Source: Phenylobacterium sp. J367 (GTDB taxonomy: Bacteria > Pseudomonadota > Alphaproteobacteria > Caulobacterales > Caulobacteraceae). Taken from it: 64,000 bases of DNA. Below, one piece after another: positions 26,754 to 37,382 of the stretch. A program made the position numbers and the translations under genes. The first letter of the stretch is position 1, and each line of letters opens with the position of its first letter. The notes beneath the pieces were generated by a model, which saw only the letters and a list, made by a program, of their open reading frames with translations, was not told where the DNA came from and did no database searches. The stretch spans positions 3,292,501 through 3,356,500 of the forward strand of contig NZ_JAJONA010000001.1 of NCBI RefSeq assembly GCF_024699985.1, written 5' to 3'.

Positions 26754-27643
26754 GTGAATACGATCCGGACGAGGCCGACATCGAGGCGAGCCGCGCGCCG
26801 CTCCTCGACCACCTGGTGGAACTCCGCAAGCGGCTGATCATCTGCGTGGCCGCCGTGGTCGTGGGCTTCCTGGTCTGCTTCGGCTTCTCCACGCCGATCT
26901 ACCAGTTCCTGCTGCACCCGTTCGAGATGGCCGCCCGCATGTTCGCCGCCCAGCAGGCCGGCGGCAGCCACGGGCCGTTCGACCTGATCTTCGTGCTTCT
27001 CGGCATCAAGGACGTGCCGCAACTGAAGGGCGAAGACCTCACGCTCGTGTTCACCGCGCCGCTGGAGTTCTTCTTCACCAAGCTGAAGCTGGCCGGCTTC
27101 GGGGCCGTGGTGCTGACGTTCCCGGTGCTCGCCTGGCAGGTCTACGCCTTCGTGGCGCCGGGTCTCTACAAGCGCGAGCGACGGGCCTTCCTGCCCTTCC
27201 TGCTGGCCGCGCCCTCGCTCTTCCTGCTGGGGGCGGCGCTGGTCTATTTCGTGATCCTGCCCTTCGTGCTGTGGTTCTCGCTGAGCCAGCAGATTATCGG
27301 CACGGACGGCATCGCCGTGCAGATGCTGCCGAAGGTCTCGGACTATCTGACGCTGGTCACCACCCTGCTGCTCGCTTTCGGGCTCTGCTTCCAGCTGCCG
27401 GTGGTGCTGACCCTGCTCGGCATGGCCGGCATCGTGACGTCGGACATGCTCCGCGCGGGCCGGCGCTACGCCATCGTCGGGGTCTTCGTGGTGGCGGCCA
27501 TCGTTACCCCGCCCGACCCGATCAGCCAGACCATGCTCGCGGTGCCGATCATCCTGCTCTACGAGATCTCCATCTGGTGCGTGCGGCTGATCGAGGCGCG
27601 ACGCAAGCGCGAGGAAGCCGGAACCGACGTCGTGCCGGTGTAG
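26750..27643 (+). CDS. tatC: Sec-independent protein translocase TatC
   Basis: A 297-residue six-helix membrane protein, the receptor for twin-arginine signal peptides. It has the N-terminal APLLDHLVELRKRLI motif, FTAPLEFFFTKLKL, and FQLPVVLTLLGMAGIV with the family's conserved residues. GTG 26750 overlaps the tatB stop (GTGA). The loop after helix 1 is enlarged by about 25 residues (RMFAAQQAGGSHGPFDLI...), an alphaproteobacterial trait. Confidence 0.95.
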   Translation: MSEYDPDEADIEASRAPLLDHLVELRKRLIICVAAVVVGFLVCFGFSTPIYQFLLHPFEMAARMFAAQQAGGSHGPFDLIFVLLGIKDVPQLKGEDLTLVFTAPLEFFFTKLKLAGFGAVVLTFPVLAWQVYAFVAPGLYKRERRAFLPFLLAAPSLFLLGAALVYFVILPFVLWFSLSQQIIGTDGIAVQMLPKVSDYLTLVTTLLLAFGLCFQLPVVLTLLGMAGIVTSDMLRAGRRYAIVGVFVVAAIVTPPDPISQTMLAVPIILLYEISIWCVRLIEARRKREEAGTDVVPV

Positions 27644-27702
27644 GGCTTGGCCCCACCGCCGACGCGCACTAGGAAGGCGGCTCACTCTTAACTGCGGCCG
27701 CC

Positions 27703-28989
27703 ATGCACGACATCCGAGCCATTCGCGAGACCCCCGAGCTTTACGCACGAGCCTGGTCGTCGAAGGGCCTGTCCGGCGAATCCCTGGTGGCCGAACTCCT
27801 CGGCCTCGACGAGACGCTCCGCGCCGCCCAGACGGCGCTGCAGGCCGCCCAGGCCGAGCGCAACGAGGCGTCCAAGAAGATCGGCCAGGCCAAGGCCCAG
27901 AAGAACGAGGACGAGGCCCAGCGCCTGATGGCGCATGTGGAGACCCTGAAACGCACCCTTGAGGAGCAGGCCGAGGTCGAGCGCACGGTTGGGGAGGAGC
28001 TGCGAAGCCTTCTCGCGACCCTGCCGAACATCCCGGCCCCCGACGTGCCCAAAGGCGCCGGCGAGCACGATAACGTCGAGGCTCGCCGATGGGGCGAGCC
28101 TTTCGCCATCTCCGCGCCGAAGGACCACGTCGACCTCGGCGAGGGCCTTGGCCTGCTCGATTTCGAAGCGGCCGCCCGGATGAGCGGGTCGCGGTTCGTC
28201 GTGCTGAAAGGCCAGCTCGCCCGGCTCGAGCGGGCGGTCGGCCAGTTCATGCTGGACCTGCAGACCGAGGAGCACGGCTATATCGAAGTGGCCCCGCCGC
28301 TGCTGGTCAACGACGCGGCCGCCTACGGCACCGACAAGCTGCCGAAGTTCGCCGATGATCTCTTCCAGACCACCGACGGCCGCTGGCTGATCCCGACGGC
28401 CGAAGTGCCGTTGACCAGCCTTGTGATGGACCAGGTGGTGGCCGAGGAGGAACTCCCGCTGCGCTTCACGGCGCTGACGCCCTGCTTCCGCTCGGAGGCC
28501 GGCGCGTCAGGCCGCGACACCCGCGGCATGATCCGCCAGCACCAGTTCAACAAGGTCGAGCTCGTGTCGATCACCGCGCCGGAGAAGTCCGACGAGGAGC
28601 ACGAGCGGATGGTCGGCTGCGCCGAGGCGGTGCTGAAGCGCCTGGAGCTGCCGTTCCGCACCATGCTGCTCTGCACGGGCGACATGGGGTTCGGGGCGCG
28701 CAAGACCTATGATCTGGAGGTCTGGCTGCCGAGCCAGGGCAAGTACCGCGAGATCAGCTCCTGCTCGAACACCGGTGACTTCCAGGCCCGGCGGATGAAC
28801 GCCCGGTCCAAGAAGGCCGGCGAGAAGGGGACCCGGTTCGTCCATACCCTGAACGGCTCGGGCCTGGCGGTCGGCCGGACGCTCGTGGCGATCATGGAGA
28901 ACTATCAGGACGAGGACGGCCGGATCGCCATCCCGCAGGCGCTGCACCGCTACCTCCCCGGCCTGACCCACATCGGCGGGAAGGCCTAA
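27703..28989 (+). CDS. serS: Seryl-tRNA synthetase
   Basis: A 428-residue class II aminoacyl-tRNA synthetase. The N-terminal antiparallel coiled coil (about 30-105) contacts the tRNA-Ser long variable arm. Catalytic motif 2 is [21 protein letters not shown] and motif 3 [25 protein letters not shown] is the serine-specific TxE loop. ATG 27703 starts [12 protein letters not shown], the standard SerRS N-terminus. It is followed by surE after 3 bases. Confidence 0.97.
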   Translation: MHDIRAIRETPELYARAWSSKGLSGESLVAELLGLDETLRAAQTALQAAQAERNEASKKIGQAKAQKNEDEAQRLMAHVETLKRTLEEQAEVERTVGEELRSLLATLPNIPAPDVPKGAGEHDNVEARRWGEPFAISAPKDHVDLGEGLGLLDFEAAARMSGSRFVVLKGQLARLERAVGQFMLDLQTEEHGYIEVAPPLLVNDAAAYGTDKLPKFADDLFQTTDGRWLIPTAEVPLTSLVMDQVVAEEELPLRFTALTPCFRSEAGASGRDTRGMIRQHQFNKVELVSITAPEKSDEEHERMVGCAEAVLKRLELPFRTMLLCTGDMGFGARKTYDLEVWLPSQGKYREISSCSNTGDFQARRMNARSKKAGEKGTRFVHTLNGSGLAVGRTLVAIMENYQDEDGRIAIPQALHRYLPGLTHIGGKA

Positions 28990-28992
28990 CGC

Positions 28993-29766
28993 GTGCGGAT
29001 CCTGCTCACCAACGATGACGGCATCCACGCCGATGGGCTGGCCGCTCTGGAGCGTATCGCCGCGGAGCTCTCGGACGATGTCTGGGTCTGCGCGCCGGAA
29101 TACGAGCAGTCGGGCGCCAGCCGCGCCCTGACACTCGCCGAGCCGATCCGGGTGCGGCAGGTGGGCGAGCGAAAGTTCTCGACCACGGGCACGCCGACCG
29201 ACTGCGTGATGCTGGGCATCCACGAGCTGGTGCAGGGCCGGCGGCCGGACCTGGTGCTGTCGGGCGTGAACCGCGGGGCCAACCTCGCCGAGGACGTCAC
29301 CATGTCGGGCACGGTGGCCGGGGCCATCGAGGGCATGGCGCTGGGGGTGCCGGCGATCGCCCTTTCGCAGCAGGGCTTCTACGAGCCCGGCACGAGCTTC
29401 GAGGCCTCCGAGACGTTCGCGCCGGGGATCATCAAGAAGCTCGTTGAGATCGGCTGGCCGAACGACGTGATCATGAACGTCAACTTCCCGGCCAAGCCGG
29501 TCGCGGAGATTACCGAGGTCGAGGTCACCCGTCAGGGATTCCGCGACGTCCATGTGCGCCATGCCGAGAAGCGCACCGACCTGCGCGGCAAGGACTACTA
29601 CTGGATCGGCTTCCGACAGACCCCATCGAAGCCGGCCGAGGGCACGGACCTGCGGGCGCTCTACGAGGGCCGGATCTCGGTCACGCCGCTGCACATCGAC
29701 CTGTCGCACATGGCCACCGTCCACGACCTGAAGGGCCGTCTCGGCGGTCCGCCTCCGAAGGCCTGA
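28993..29766 (+). CDS. surE: 5'/3'-nucleotidase SurE
   Basis: A 257-residue metal-dependent nucleoside monophosphate phosphatase linked to stationary-phase survival. The metal site is [16 protein letters not shown] (D8/D9), SGASRALTL with the Ser ligand, and [22 protein letters not shown] with the Asn ligand. GTG start lies 3 bases after the serS stop. It is followed by pcm, the usual surE-pcm pair of protein and nucleotide maintenance. Confidence 0.96.
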   Translation: MRILLTNDDGIHADGLAALERIAAELSDDVWVCAPEYEQSGASRALTLAEPIRVRQVGERKFSTTGTPTDCVMLGIHELVQGRRPDLVLSGVNRGANLAEDVTMSGTVAGAIEGMALGVPAIALSQQGFYEPGTSFEASETFAPGIIKKLVEIGWPNDVIMNVNFPAKPVAEITEVEVTRQGFRDVHVRHAEKRTDLRGKDYYWIGFRQTPSKPAEGTDLRALYEGRISVTPLHIDLSHMATVHDLKGRLGGPPPKA

Positions 29767-29771
29767 CGCCC

Positions 29772-30430
29772 ATGGCGAAGCCGGAAAGCCCCGCCGACGT
29801 CCGCATGGCGACCCTGATCCTCGCGCTGAAGCAGCAGGGGGTGAACGACGCCAAGGTGCTGAACGCGATCGAGAAGACCCCGCGCGAGGTGTTCACTCAG
29901 GAGCTCTTCAAGGAGCGGGCCTATGAGGATTCCGCCCTGCCGATCGCCTGTGGCCAGACGATCAGCCAGCCGTACATCGTCGGCCTGATGACCCAGATGC
30001 TGCAGATCGAGAAGCGCGACCGCGTCCTCGAGATCGGCACCGGCTCCGGCTACCAGACGGCGATCCTCTCGAAGCTCGCCCGGCTGGTCTACACGGTGGA
30101 GCGCTACCGGACGCTGATGAAGGAGGCCGAGGGCCGGTTCAGGCAGCTCGGCCTCACGAACATCATCACCAAGTTCGGCGACGGCGGCGAAGGGTGGCCC
30201 GAGCAGGCGCCCTTTCGACCGCATTATGGTCACGGCGGCGGCGCCGGAGGAGCCCAAGGCTCTCCTTTCGCAACTCAAGCCCACGGGGGTTCTCGTGGCG
30301 CCGATCGGTCGGGGGGCCGGTTCAGACCCTGCGCCGCTACACCGGGGACGGAGAGGGCGGCTTCAAGGTCGAGGACCTTCTGGATGTCCGGTTCGTGCCG
30401 CTGCTCGACGGCGTCGCCAAGGAGCTTTGA
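29772..30430 (+). CDS. pcm: Protein-L-isoaspartate O-methyltransferase, two frame breaks
   Basis: About 218 residues after repair. It methylates isoaspartyl residues in aged proteins using S-adenosylmethionine. Motif I is [33 protein letters not shown] is the Pcm-specific segment. Two single-base insertions spoil the C-terminal half: an extra T at about 30211 (PEQAPF then [13 protein letters not shown] in the restored frame) and an extra G in the run at about 30310-30315 (VAPIG then [11 protein letters not shown]). The end [20 protein letters not shown] fits the family. Two independent errors in 100 bases fit sequencing noise. Confidence 0.9.
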
Positions 30431-30525
30431 GCGCTGCGTCGCTTTGCGGGTGGTCGTGGCGTCCGGCCCGCTCCAAAATCTTCAGACGCCCCGAACTGAT
30501 TCTGATTTGTGACCCCGGAGCGGCG

Positions 30526-32330
30526 ATGACGCTTTCCCTTTCGCGAACGGTCCTGGCGCTCCTCGCCACCACGGCCCTGACGGCGTGCGCGACCCAGACC
30601 CCGAATTTCCCGACACAGGCGCCGGCCGCCCCGCCGCCTCCGGTCGCGGAAGCGCCCGCGCCGACACCGGCCGACGAGGGCCCATCAGCCAGGCGCAACC
30701 CGCGCCCGTGGAGAGCCGGCCGCTGGAGCAACTGCCTCCGGCCGCCTCGCCCGCGCCGCAGCCTGCGCCGCCGCGCGCCGAGCCCACCTACCGCACGGCG
30801 ACCACCCGTTCGGTCACCGGCCGTGTGGTCGACGCCGAAGGGCGCTCCACCACCTATACCGTGGAAAGGGGCGACAGCCTGATCGCCATCGCCCGCAAGC
30901 TGGACACGACGGTGGACCAGCTCCGCGACGACAACGGCATCGAAGGCTCGAACATCCGCCCGGGCCAGAAGCTCAAGGGCCCGCGCACGGATGCGAAGGC
31001 CTATGTGGTCGCCTCGGGCGACACCCTCTTCGCCATCGCCCGGCGGTTCGGCGTCACGGCGGACGCGATCGCCGAGGAGAACGACATCGGGCGCAACGCC
31101 CCTCTGAAGGTCGGCCAGCGCCTGCGCCTGCCGGAGGGCTTCCGGGACCGCGGGCCGATCGTCACCACGACCCGCACCGTTGTGGAAGCCGGAGAGCCGC
31201 AGGCCGCGCCCGCCACGCCGCCTCCGCCGCCGAGCCGCGAGCCGGAGCGCGCCGCGCCGCCGCCCACGCGGCCGGCCCCCGAGCCCGCTGCCGAGCCGCC
31301 CGCGACCCGCGCGGTGACGACCCGCTCGGTCACCGGCCGGGTGATCGACGTCGAAGGCAAACCCGAGACCTACACGGTCCGGAAGGGCGACACCCTCATC
31401 GAGATCGCCCGCAAGCTCGACACCACGGTGGACCAGCTCCGCAAGGACAACAGGATCCGCGGCTCAAACATCCAGCCCGGCGACAGCCTCAAAGGGCCCC
31501 GCGGCGCGGGCAAGGCCTACGTCGCCGGGTCCGGCGACACGCTCGACCTGATCGCCCGGCGATTCTCGGTGACCGCGGCGGCGCTGCGCAGCGAGAACGG
31601 CCTCGGCCGCAACGCCACGATCAGGGCGGGGCAGCGCATCCGCCTGCCGTCAGGCTACCGCGATCGCGGCCCGGTCACCCAAACGACCCGCCAGCCGGTA
31701 GAGAGCTCCGCGCCTGAGCGGGCCGCCCCGCCGGTCCGTACGCCGCCGCCGGAGCCGACGCCGGCTCTGCCGCCCAGGCCGCAACCCTACACGCCGCCGG
31801 CGACGTCGCGCCCCGCGCCGCCGCCGCGCGCAACGCCCAGCCGGCCGCAGCCCTACACCTCGCCCAGCGCGCCGCCGGTGGCCGGCCCCGCCATCGCGCC
31901 GCCGGTCAGCGACGCCCAGATCTCGCAGCTCGGTCGTGGCCGGTTTATCTGGCCGATCGACGGTGACCTCGTGTCGGGCTTCGGCCCCAAGCCCGGGAAC
32001 CAGCGCAACGACGGCATCAACATCCGCGCGAAGACCGGCGATGCGGTTCGCGCCGCGGCCTCCGGCGACGTGGTCTACGCCGGCGACCAGGTTCCGGGCT
32101 TCGGCAACCTCGTTCTGATCAAGCATGCGGACGGCTGGGTGACCGCCTACGGCCACCTGTCCCGCGTGGACGTGAAGATGACCCAGAAGGTCACTCAGGG
32201 GCAGCAGATCGGGCAGGCCGGCTCCAGCGGCGGGGTCACCGAGCCACAGCTCCACTTCGAGGTCCGCTACGCCCCGTCGCCGCTCGATCGGGCGCGGCCG
32301 ATCGACCCGGCGCTGGTCCTGCCCAAGTAG
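30526..32330 (+). CDS. dipM: DipM/NlpD-like LysM-LytM factor, frame-broken
   Basis: About 601 residues when repaired (missing C at about 30682, DEGP then ISQAQPAPVE). Signal peptide with lipobox-like LTAC. Two copies of a roughly 125-residue module, each starting RSVTGRV(V/I)D and holding two LysM repeats (YTVERGDSLIAIARKLDTT; YVVASGDTLFAIARRFGVT; YTVRKGDTLIEIARKLDTT; YVAGSGDTLDLIARRFSVT), then a Pro-rich linker and a LytM/M23 domain (GRFIWPIDGDLVSGFGPKPG to the end). The zinc ligands HxxxD are replaced by NxxxN (RNDGINI), so the domain should be inactive and act as an amidase/autolysin activator, like Caulobacter DipM. The pcm neighbour fits this slot. Confidence 0.86.
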
Positions 32331-32334
32331 GGGG

Positions 32335-33175
32335 CTAGAGGGGGAGGGGGCTTGCCCTGTTCCCCCGCCAGGTCGCGGATGAACTGCCAGGCGACGCGGC
32401 CCGAGCGGCCGCCGCGGAGCTGCGCCCACTGCAGCGCCCTCCGGTCGAGGTCCGGCGCGGCGAGGCCGAACCGGCGGGCATAGGCCTGCACGGCTTCCAG
32501 GTAGGTTGCCTGGTCCATCGGCGCGAAACCGATCCAGAGACCGAAGCGATCCGAGACGCTGACTTCCTCCTCGGCGTCCTCGGCGGCGGCCAGCATCCCC
32601 CGGTCCTCGGTGCTGGTGCGCGGCATCAGGTGGCGGCGGTTCGACGTCGCGACGAAGAGCACATTGGCCGGCGGACCGGAGACCCCGCCTTCCAGCGCGG
32701 ACTTCAGCGCCTTGGCCGCGGCCGCGCCCTCCTCGAAGGAGAGGTCGTCGCAGAGCACCACGAAGCGCTCGGGCAGGACGCGAAGCTGGTCGAAGAGGGC
32801 AGGGAGTGCGGTGACCTGGTCGCGGTCCACCTCCACGAGGCGCAGATCGGCCGCCTCGGCGCCGGCGGCCATGAAGGCGGCCTTGGCGAGCGAACTCTTG
32901 CCCGCACCGCGCACGCCCCAGAGCAGGGCGTGGTTGTAGGGCAATCCCCCGGCGAAACGCCGCAGGTTCTCGAGGAACCGCTCCTTCTGCCGGTTCACGC
33001 CGACCAGGCTGTCCAGGGCCAAGGGATAGTCCGGCGCCGGGTGGAAGGCGCCGGTGGCCGGGTCGTGCCGGAACAGGCGGGCGCCTGCGAAGGAAGGCCG
33101 CTCCGGGGCCGGCGGCGCGAGCCTTTCGAGGGCGTCGGCGATGCGTTCGAGAACGGGCTTCAGCTCGGGGTCCAT
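32335..33175 (-). CDS. DUF815 family AAA+ ATPase, probable frame break at 3' end
   Basis: A P-loop ATPase of about 279 residues. Walker A is LLWGVRGAGKSSLAKA, Walker B FVVLCDDLSFEE, and ATSNRRHLMPR is the sensor region; this is the DUF815 pattern, function unknown. I chose ATG 33175 (MDPELKPVLERIADAL) because the upstream extension has no family likeness. As read, the frame runs on to 32267 and overlaps dipM by 64 bases; removing one C from the run at about 32345-32350 ends the protein as GKPLPL at TAG 32335-32337, avoiding the overlap. It is divergent from yajC. Confidence 0.82.
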
Positions 33176-33295
33176 CGCCGCGAGCCATAGCCGCGGGCGC
33201 GTTCCATTGCAAAACGGAGGCGCAGCGCATAGCTTCCGCCGACTTTGAGCGGGCCCCTTCCGATGGCGCCCGCGCCCGCCCATTTCGGAGAGGCC

Positions 33296-33645
33296 ATGTT
33301 CGCCACCCCTGCCTATGCTCAAGCCGCCGCCGGCGCCCCACGGGCGGCCCGCAGGACATGTTGATCCAGTTCCTGCCGCTCATCGGCCTGGTCGTGCTCT
33401 TCTACTTCCTGATGATCCGCCCGCAGCAGAAGCGCATGAAGCAGCACCAGCAGATGCTGGGCGGGCTGAAGCGTGGCGACACGGTGGTTCTGTCCTCCGG
33501 CATGATCGGCAAGGTCGTCCGCGTCGAGGACAAGGAAGTCGGCCTCGAAATCGCCACGGGCGTGACCGTGAAGGTAGTCAAGGCGATGGTCGCCGACGTC
33601 CGGACGCGCGGCGAACCCTCGCCCGCCAACGACTCCAAGGTCTGA
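33296..33645 (+). CDS. yajC: Preprotein translocase subunit YajC, frame-broken near start
   Basis: A small membrane subunit of the SecDF-YajC complex, about 116 residues when repaired. The start MFATPAYAQAAAG with a GGAGAGG ribosome-binding site matches alphaproteobacterial YajC; a missing C at about 33333-33336 shifts it from the main frame (PTGGPQDMLIQFLPLIG, one helix, FYFLMIRPQQKRMKQHQQML). Without the repair only an internal ATG 33358 would remain. It is followed by secD after 14 bases. Confidence 0.9.
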
Positions 33646-33659
33646 GCTAAAGCCCCTCG

Positions 33660-35263
33660 ATGCTGAATCTCTCCCGCTGGAAGATCGTTCTCGTCGTCCT
33701 GGCGGTGGTCTTCGGCATGCTCTTCACGCTGCCGATCTCATCCCGGCCGACGCCCGCGCCAAGCTGCCGGGCTTCCTGCCCCGGCAGACCCTGAACCTGG
33801 GCCTCGATCTCCAGGGCGGTTCCTACCTCCTGCTGGAGGTGGACACCGCAGCGTTGCGCCGTGAACGGCTGACGAACCTCGTCGAGGACGTCCGGCAGAA
33901 TCTGCGCAACGACGAGATCGCCTTCACCGACCTCGGGATCGTGGACGGCGAAGTCGCCGTGCGGATCACCGATCCCGGTCAGGTGGACGCCGCGCTGCGC
34001 AACCTGCGCAACAGCGTCGGCGCGCCGCTGGCCGGCAGCGTCAGCGGACGGGACGTCAACGTCTCCACCGGCCCCGACCAGCGCCTGCGGCTCAGCTTCG
34101 CCCAGGAGGCCATGCAGGCCGAGGCGTCGCGGGCGGTGGAGCAGTCCATCGAGATCATCCGCCGCCGGGTCGACGAGCTCGGTACGCGGGAGCCCAGCAT
34201 CACCCGCCAGGGTGTCGACCGCGTGGTCGTCCAGGCGCCCGGCGAGAGCGATCCCCAGCGCCTGAAGGAGGTCATCGGCCAGACCGCCAAGCTGACCTTC
34301 CAGATGGTCGACGATTCGGCCACGCCGGCCGAAGCGGCGGCGGGGCGCGTTCCACCCGGGTCCGAGCTCCTGCCGCAGGACGATCCCTCGGAGCCGTTCG
34401 TCGTCGTCAAGCGGCGCTCGGTCGTCACCGGCGAGATGCTGGTGCACGCCAACCAGGCCTTCCACCCGCAGAACCAGACCCCGATCGTCGAGTTCCGGTT
34501 CAACGGACAGGGCGCGCGGCGCTTCGGCGACGCCACCACCCAGAATATCGGCAAGCGCTTCGCCATCGTCCTCGACGGCAAGGTGATCTCCGCGCCGGTC
34601 ATCAACAGCGCCATCACCGGCGGCTCCGGCTACATCGAAGGCAACTTCACCGTCGAGAGCGCCAACGACCTCGCCCTCCTGCTGCGCGCGGGCGCCCTGC
34701 CGGCCCCGCTGAAGGTCGAGGAACAGCGTACCGTCAGCGCGGAGCTTGGCGCCGACGCCATCGCGGCCGGCCAGATCTCCACCGCGGTCGCCTTCGCGGC
34801 GATCGTGGTCTTCATGCTCCTCGCCTACGGCTTCCTGTTCGGCGGCATCTCGATCGTCGCCCTGCTCGTCAACGGCCTGCTCATCGTCGCCGCCATGAGC
34901 GTGACCCAGGCCACCCTGACCTTGCCTGGCATCGCCGGCCTGATTCTGACCCTGGCGGTGGCGGTTGACGCCAACGTGCTGATCTATGAGCGCATGCGCG
35001 ACGAAATCCGGGCCGGGCGGACGGTGATCTCGGCCATGGACGCGGGTTTCTCCCGCGCCATGAGCACGATCATCGACGCCAACCTGACGACCCTGCTGGC
35101 GGCGCTGCTGATGTTCCAGTTCGGCGCCGGCCCCGTGAAGGGCTTCGCTTGGACGCTCTCCATCGGCGTCCTCACCTCGGTGTTCACCGCCGTCCTCATC
35201 ACCCAGGTGCTCCTGGCCGTGTGGTTCCGCACCACGCGCCCGAAGTCCCTGCCGATCGTCTAG
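33660..35263 (+). CDS. secD: Protein translocase subunit SecD, frame-broken
   Basis: About 534 residues when repaired. SecD and SecF use the proton-motive force to pull proteins out of the SecYEG channel. The first helix MLNLSRWKIVLVVLAVVFGM ends in LP; one missing A at about 33736 then restores NLIPADARAKLPGFLP. Family segments: LNLGLDLQGGSYLLLEVD (P1 domain), RVDELGTREPSI, GKVISAPVINSAI, and AVAVDANVLIYERMRDE in the RND-type membrane part with six helices. It is followed by secF after 16 bases. Confidence 0.94.
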
Positions 35264-35279
35264 GGAGGGCCTTCCAGTC

Positions 35280-36243
35280 ATGTGGCCCCTGATCCGCATC
35301 CTGCCGGTGAAGACGAACTTCCAGTTCGTCCGCTTCTCGAAGTACGCCGCCATCCTGTCCGCCATCGCGGTGATCGCGTCGCTGGCCCGGGCCCTGATCC
35401 CGTTCGAGCCCCCCCTGCGGCGGCCTGAACTGCGGTATCGACTTCACCGGCGGCACGGTGATCGAGCTGTCCACCGCGCCGAAGCAGGTGGACCTCGGCG
35501 CCGCCCGCGCCGCCATTGAACGCCTGAACCTCGGCGACCCGCAGGTGCAGGGCTTCGGCGACGGCACCGCCGCCATGGTCCGCTACCAACCGCCGGCGGG
35601 CGCCAGCGCCGACCAGGTGGCCGGCGAGGTGCGCACCGCCATCACCCAGGCGCTCGGCCAGGTGAAGTTCGATCCGCCCGACGTCGTCGGGGCCAAGGTG
35701 TCGGGCGAGCTGTTCAGCAGCGGCCTGATGGCGCTCGGCCTCGCGATCCTGCTGATGATGATCTACATCTGGTTCCGGTTCGAACTGCAGTTCGGCATCG
35801 GCGCGGTCGTGGCGCTGTTCCACGACGTGATCCTGACCTTCGGCATCATCGCCTTCTTCAGGCTGGAGTTCAGCCTGACGACGGTGGCCGCGATCCTGAC
35901 CGTCATCGGCTACTCGATGAATGACACCGTCGTGGTGTTCGACCGCCTTCGCGAGAACCTGCGCAAATACAAGCGCATGCCGCTGCGCGAGGTGATCGAC
36001 CTGTCGATCAACGAGACCCTGTCGCGGACGATCATCACCGGCCTGACGGCTGTGCTGGCCCTGGCCGGCCTGGCGGTGTTCGGCGGTCCGACGCTGCTCG
36101 GCATGTCGCTGGTGCTGATGTTCGGCATCATCATCGGCACCTATTCCTCGATCTATGTCGCCGCGCCGGTGATCCTCCTGTGGGGCGTCAAGCGCGGCGA
36201 GGAGGAAGCCCAGCCGCTGAAGCCGGCCGACGTCCGGCCGTAG
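35280..36243 (+). CDS. secF: Protein translocase subunit SecF, frame-broken
   Basis: About 320 residues when repaired: an extra C in the run at about 35409-35415 separates LIPFEPP from CGGLNCGIDFTGGTVIEL, the SecF P1 signature. The membrane part has IGYSMNDTVVVFDRLRENLRK and SINETLSRTIITGLTAVLAL, diagnostic of SecF. It forms the secretion motor with SecD. It is followed after 13 bases by the MTH938-like gene, a linkage conserved in alphaproteobacteria. Confidence 0.94.
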
Positions 36244-36256
36244 GGCGGGCGCAGCG

Positions 36257-36616
36257 ATGGCCCGGGACGCACCCTCGATCGACGCCTACGGGGGCAGCGG
36301 TTTCCGGCTGTCCGGCGAACGCCACGAGGGCTCGCTGCTGATCCTCGCCGACGAGGCGCGGCCCTGGCCGGTCGCGTCGCTGGACGAGTTGACGCCCGAG
36401 AGCCTCGAGCCGGTGCTGGCCGCCGGCCGTGCCGAGGTAGAGTTCCTGCTGCTGGGCGTCGGCGCAAAAAACGCCCAGCCGCCGCGGGCCGTGCGCGATG
36501 CGCTGCGCGCCGCCGGGATCGGGCTGGAGTTCATGGATACGCCGTCGGCGGCGCGGCTCTACAACGTCCTGACCGCCGAGGGTCGCCGCCTGGCGACCGC
36601 CCTGATCGCCGTCTGA
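36257..36616 (+). CDS. MTH938/NDUFAF3-like domain protein
   Basis: A 119-residue protein of the MTH938-like fold (DUF498). It begins with a beta-rich GGSGFRLSGERHEGSLLIL, then EVEFLLLGVGAKNAQPPRAVRDALRAAGIGLEFMDTPSAARLYNVL. The mitochondrial homologue NDUFAF3 is an assembly factor of respiratory complex I, and bacterial members are regularly found behind secDF. It may help membrane insertion or maturation of NADH dehydrogenase subunits (inference from homology and linkage). Confidence 0.85.
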   Translation: MARDAPSIDAYGGSGFRLSGERHEGSLLILADEARPWPVASLDELTPESLEPVLAAGRAEVEFLLLGVGAKNAQPPRAVRDALRAAGIGLEFMDTPSAARLYNVLTAEGRRLATALIAV

Positions 36617-36705
36617 GCGGAGGAGGGCGTCGCGGTGCGAGCCTTCCGCCTGCGGCGAAACGCCCCTATACCTGACACCCAAGGTAGGAATCGAGGGGCT
36701 TCAAA

Positions 36706-37324
36706 ATGGCTGGGCTGCTTTCCAATTTCCGCAACACCGTGATCGTCAGCGTCCTGCTCGCGCTGGTCATGCTGTTCGCCTATTCCCAGAGCCCGCAGGG
36801 CCTGGACACCATCTACTGGCAGGCCGTGTTCCGCTGGCTGCACACCTTCTTCGGCATCCTGTGGATCGGTCTGCTCTACTACTTCAACTTCGTGCAGATC
36901 CGGAAAATGCCGGAGATCCCGGCCGAGCTGAAGCCGGCCGTCTCCAAAGTACATCGCGCCGGAGGCGCTGTTCTGGTTCCGCTGGGCGGCGCTGTTCACC
37001 GTGCTGATGGGCCTGATCGTCCTCTACCTGCGCGGCGTCGACTACGCGCACGAGACCCTGACGTTGGGCCTGTTCGGCGGCTATGCGGCCGGCGACAACC
37101 GCTACACCCTGCTCGGTCTCTCGGCCTGGCTGGCGGTGATCATGTTCGTCAACGTCTGGGCGTTCATCTGGCCGAACCAGAAGATCGCGCTGGGGATCGT
37201 CGAGGCGGACGCCGACGCGAAGGCCAAGGCGGCGCGGACGGCCATGCTGTTCTCCCGCACGAACCTGCTGCTCTCGATCCCGATGCTCACCGGGATGACC
37301 ATGACGCAGACGCTGTTCGGCTGA
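36706..37324 (+). CDS. PuuD/urate-oxidase-N-terminal-like membrane protein, frame-broken
   Basis: About 205 residues with four or five transmembrane helices. RWLHTFFGILWIGLLYYFNFVQ resembles the first part of PuuD-type urate hydroxylases, but the protein lacks the C-terminal cytochrome c domain that urate hydroxylases have, so urate oxidation is doubtful. An extra A at about 36948-36950 breaks the frame; repair gives VSKYIAPEALFWFRWAALFTVLMG. It lies in the secDF-linked cluster between homologues of two complex I assembly factors and ends at an intrinsic terminator. Confidence 0.75.
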
Positions 37325-37343
37325 TCCAAAGCCCATTACGGAG

Positions 37344-37376
37344 AGGCCCGCCCTTGCGGCGGGCCTTTTTCGTTTT
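37344..37376 (+). terminator. Rho-independent terminator
   Basis: A 9-bp stem AGGCCCGCC/GGCGGGCCT with a five-base loop, followed by TTTTCGTTTT. It ends the secD-secF-MTH938-PuuD-like unit. The next gene starts 7 bases beyond, so read-through or a promoter inside this region must serve it. Confidence 0.85.
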
Positions 37377-37382
37377 GAGCTG

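Noticed and set aside
31930..32330. Active LytM/M23 endopeptidase in the DipM homologue
   Set aside because: The first two zinc ligands are replaced by Asn, so catalysis is not expected.
36706..37324. HemJ protoporphyrinogen oxidase
   Set aside because: The helix pattern and the LHTFFGILWIGLLYYFNF segment fit the PuuD/urate-oxidase N-terminal family better, and the HemJ-type start is not present.
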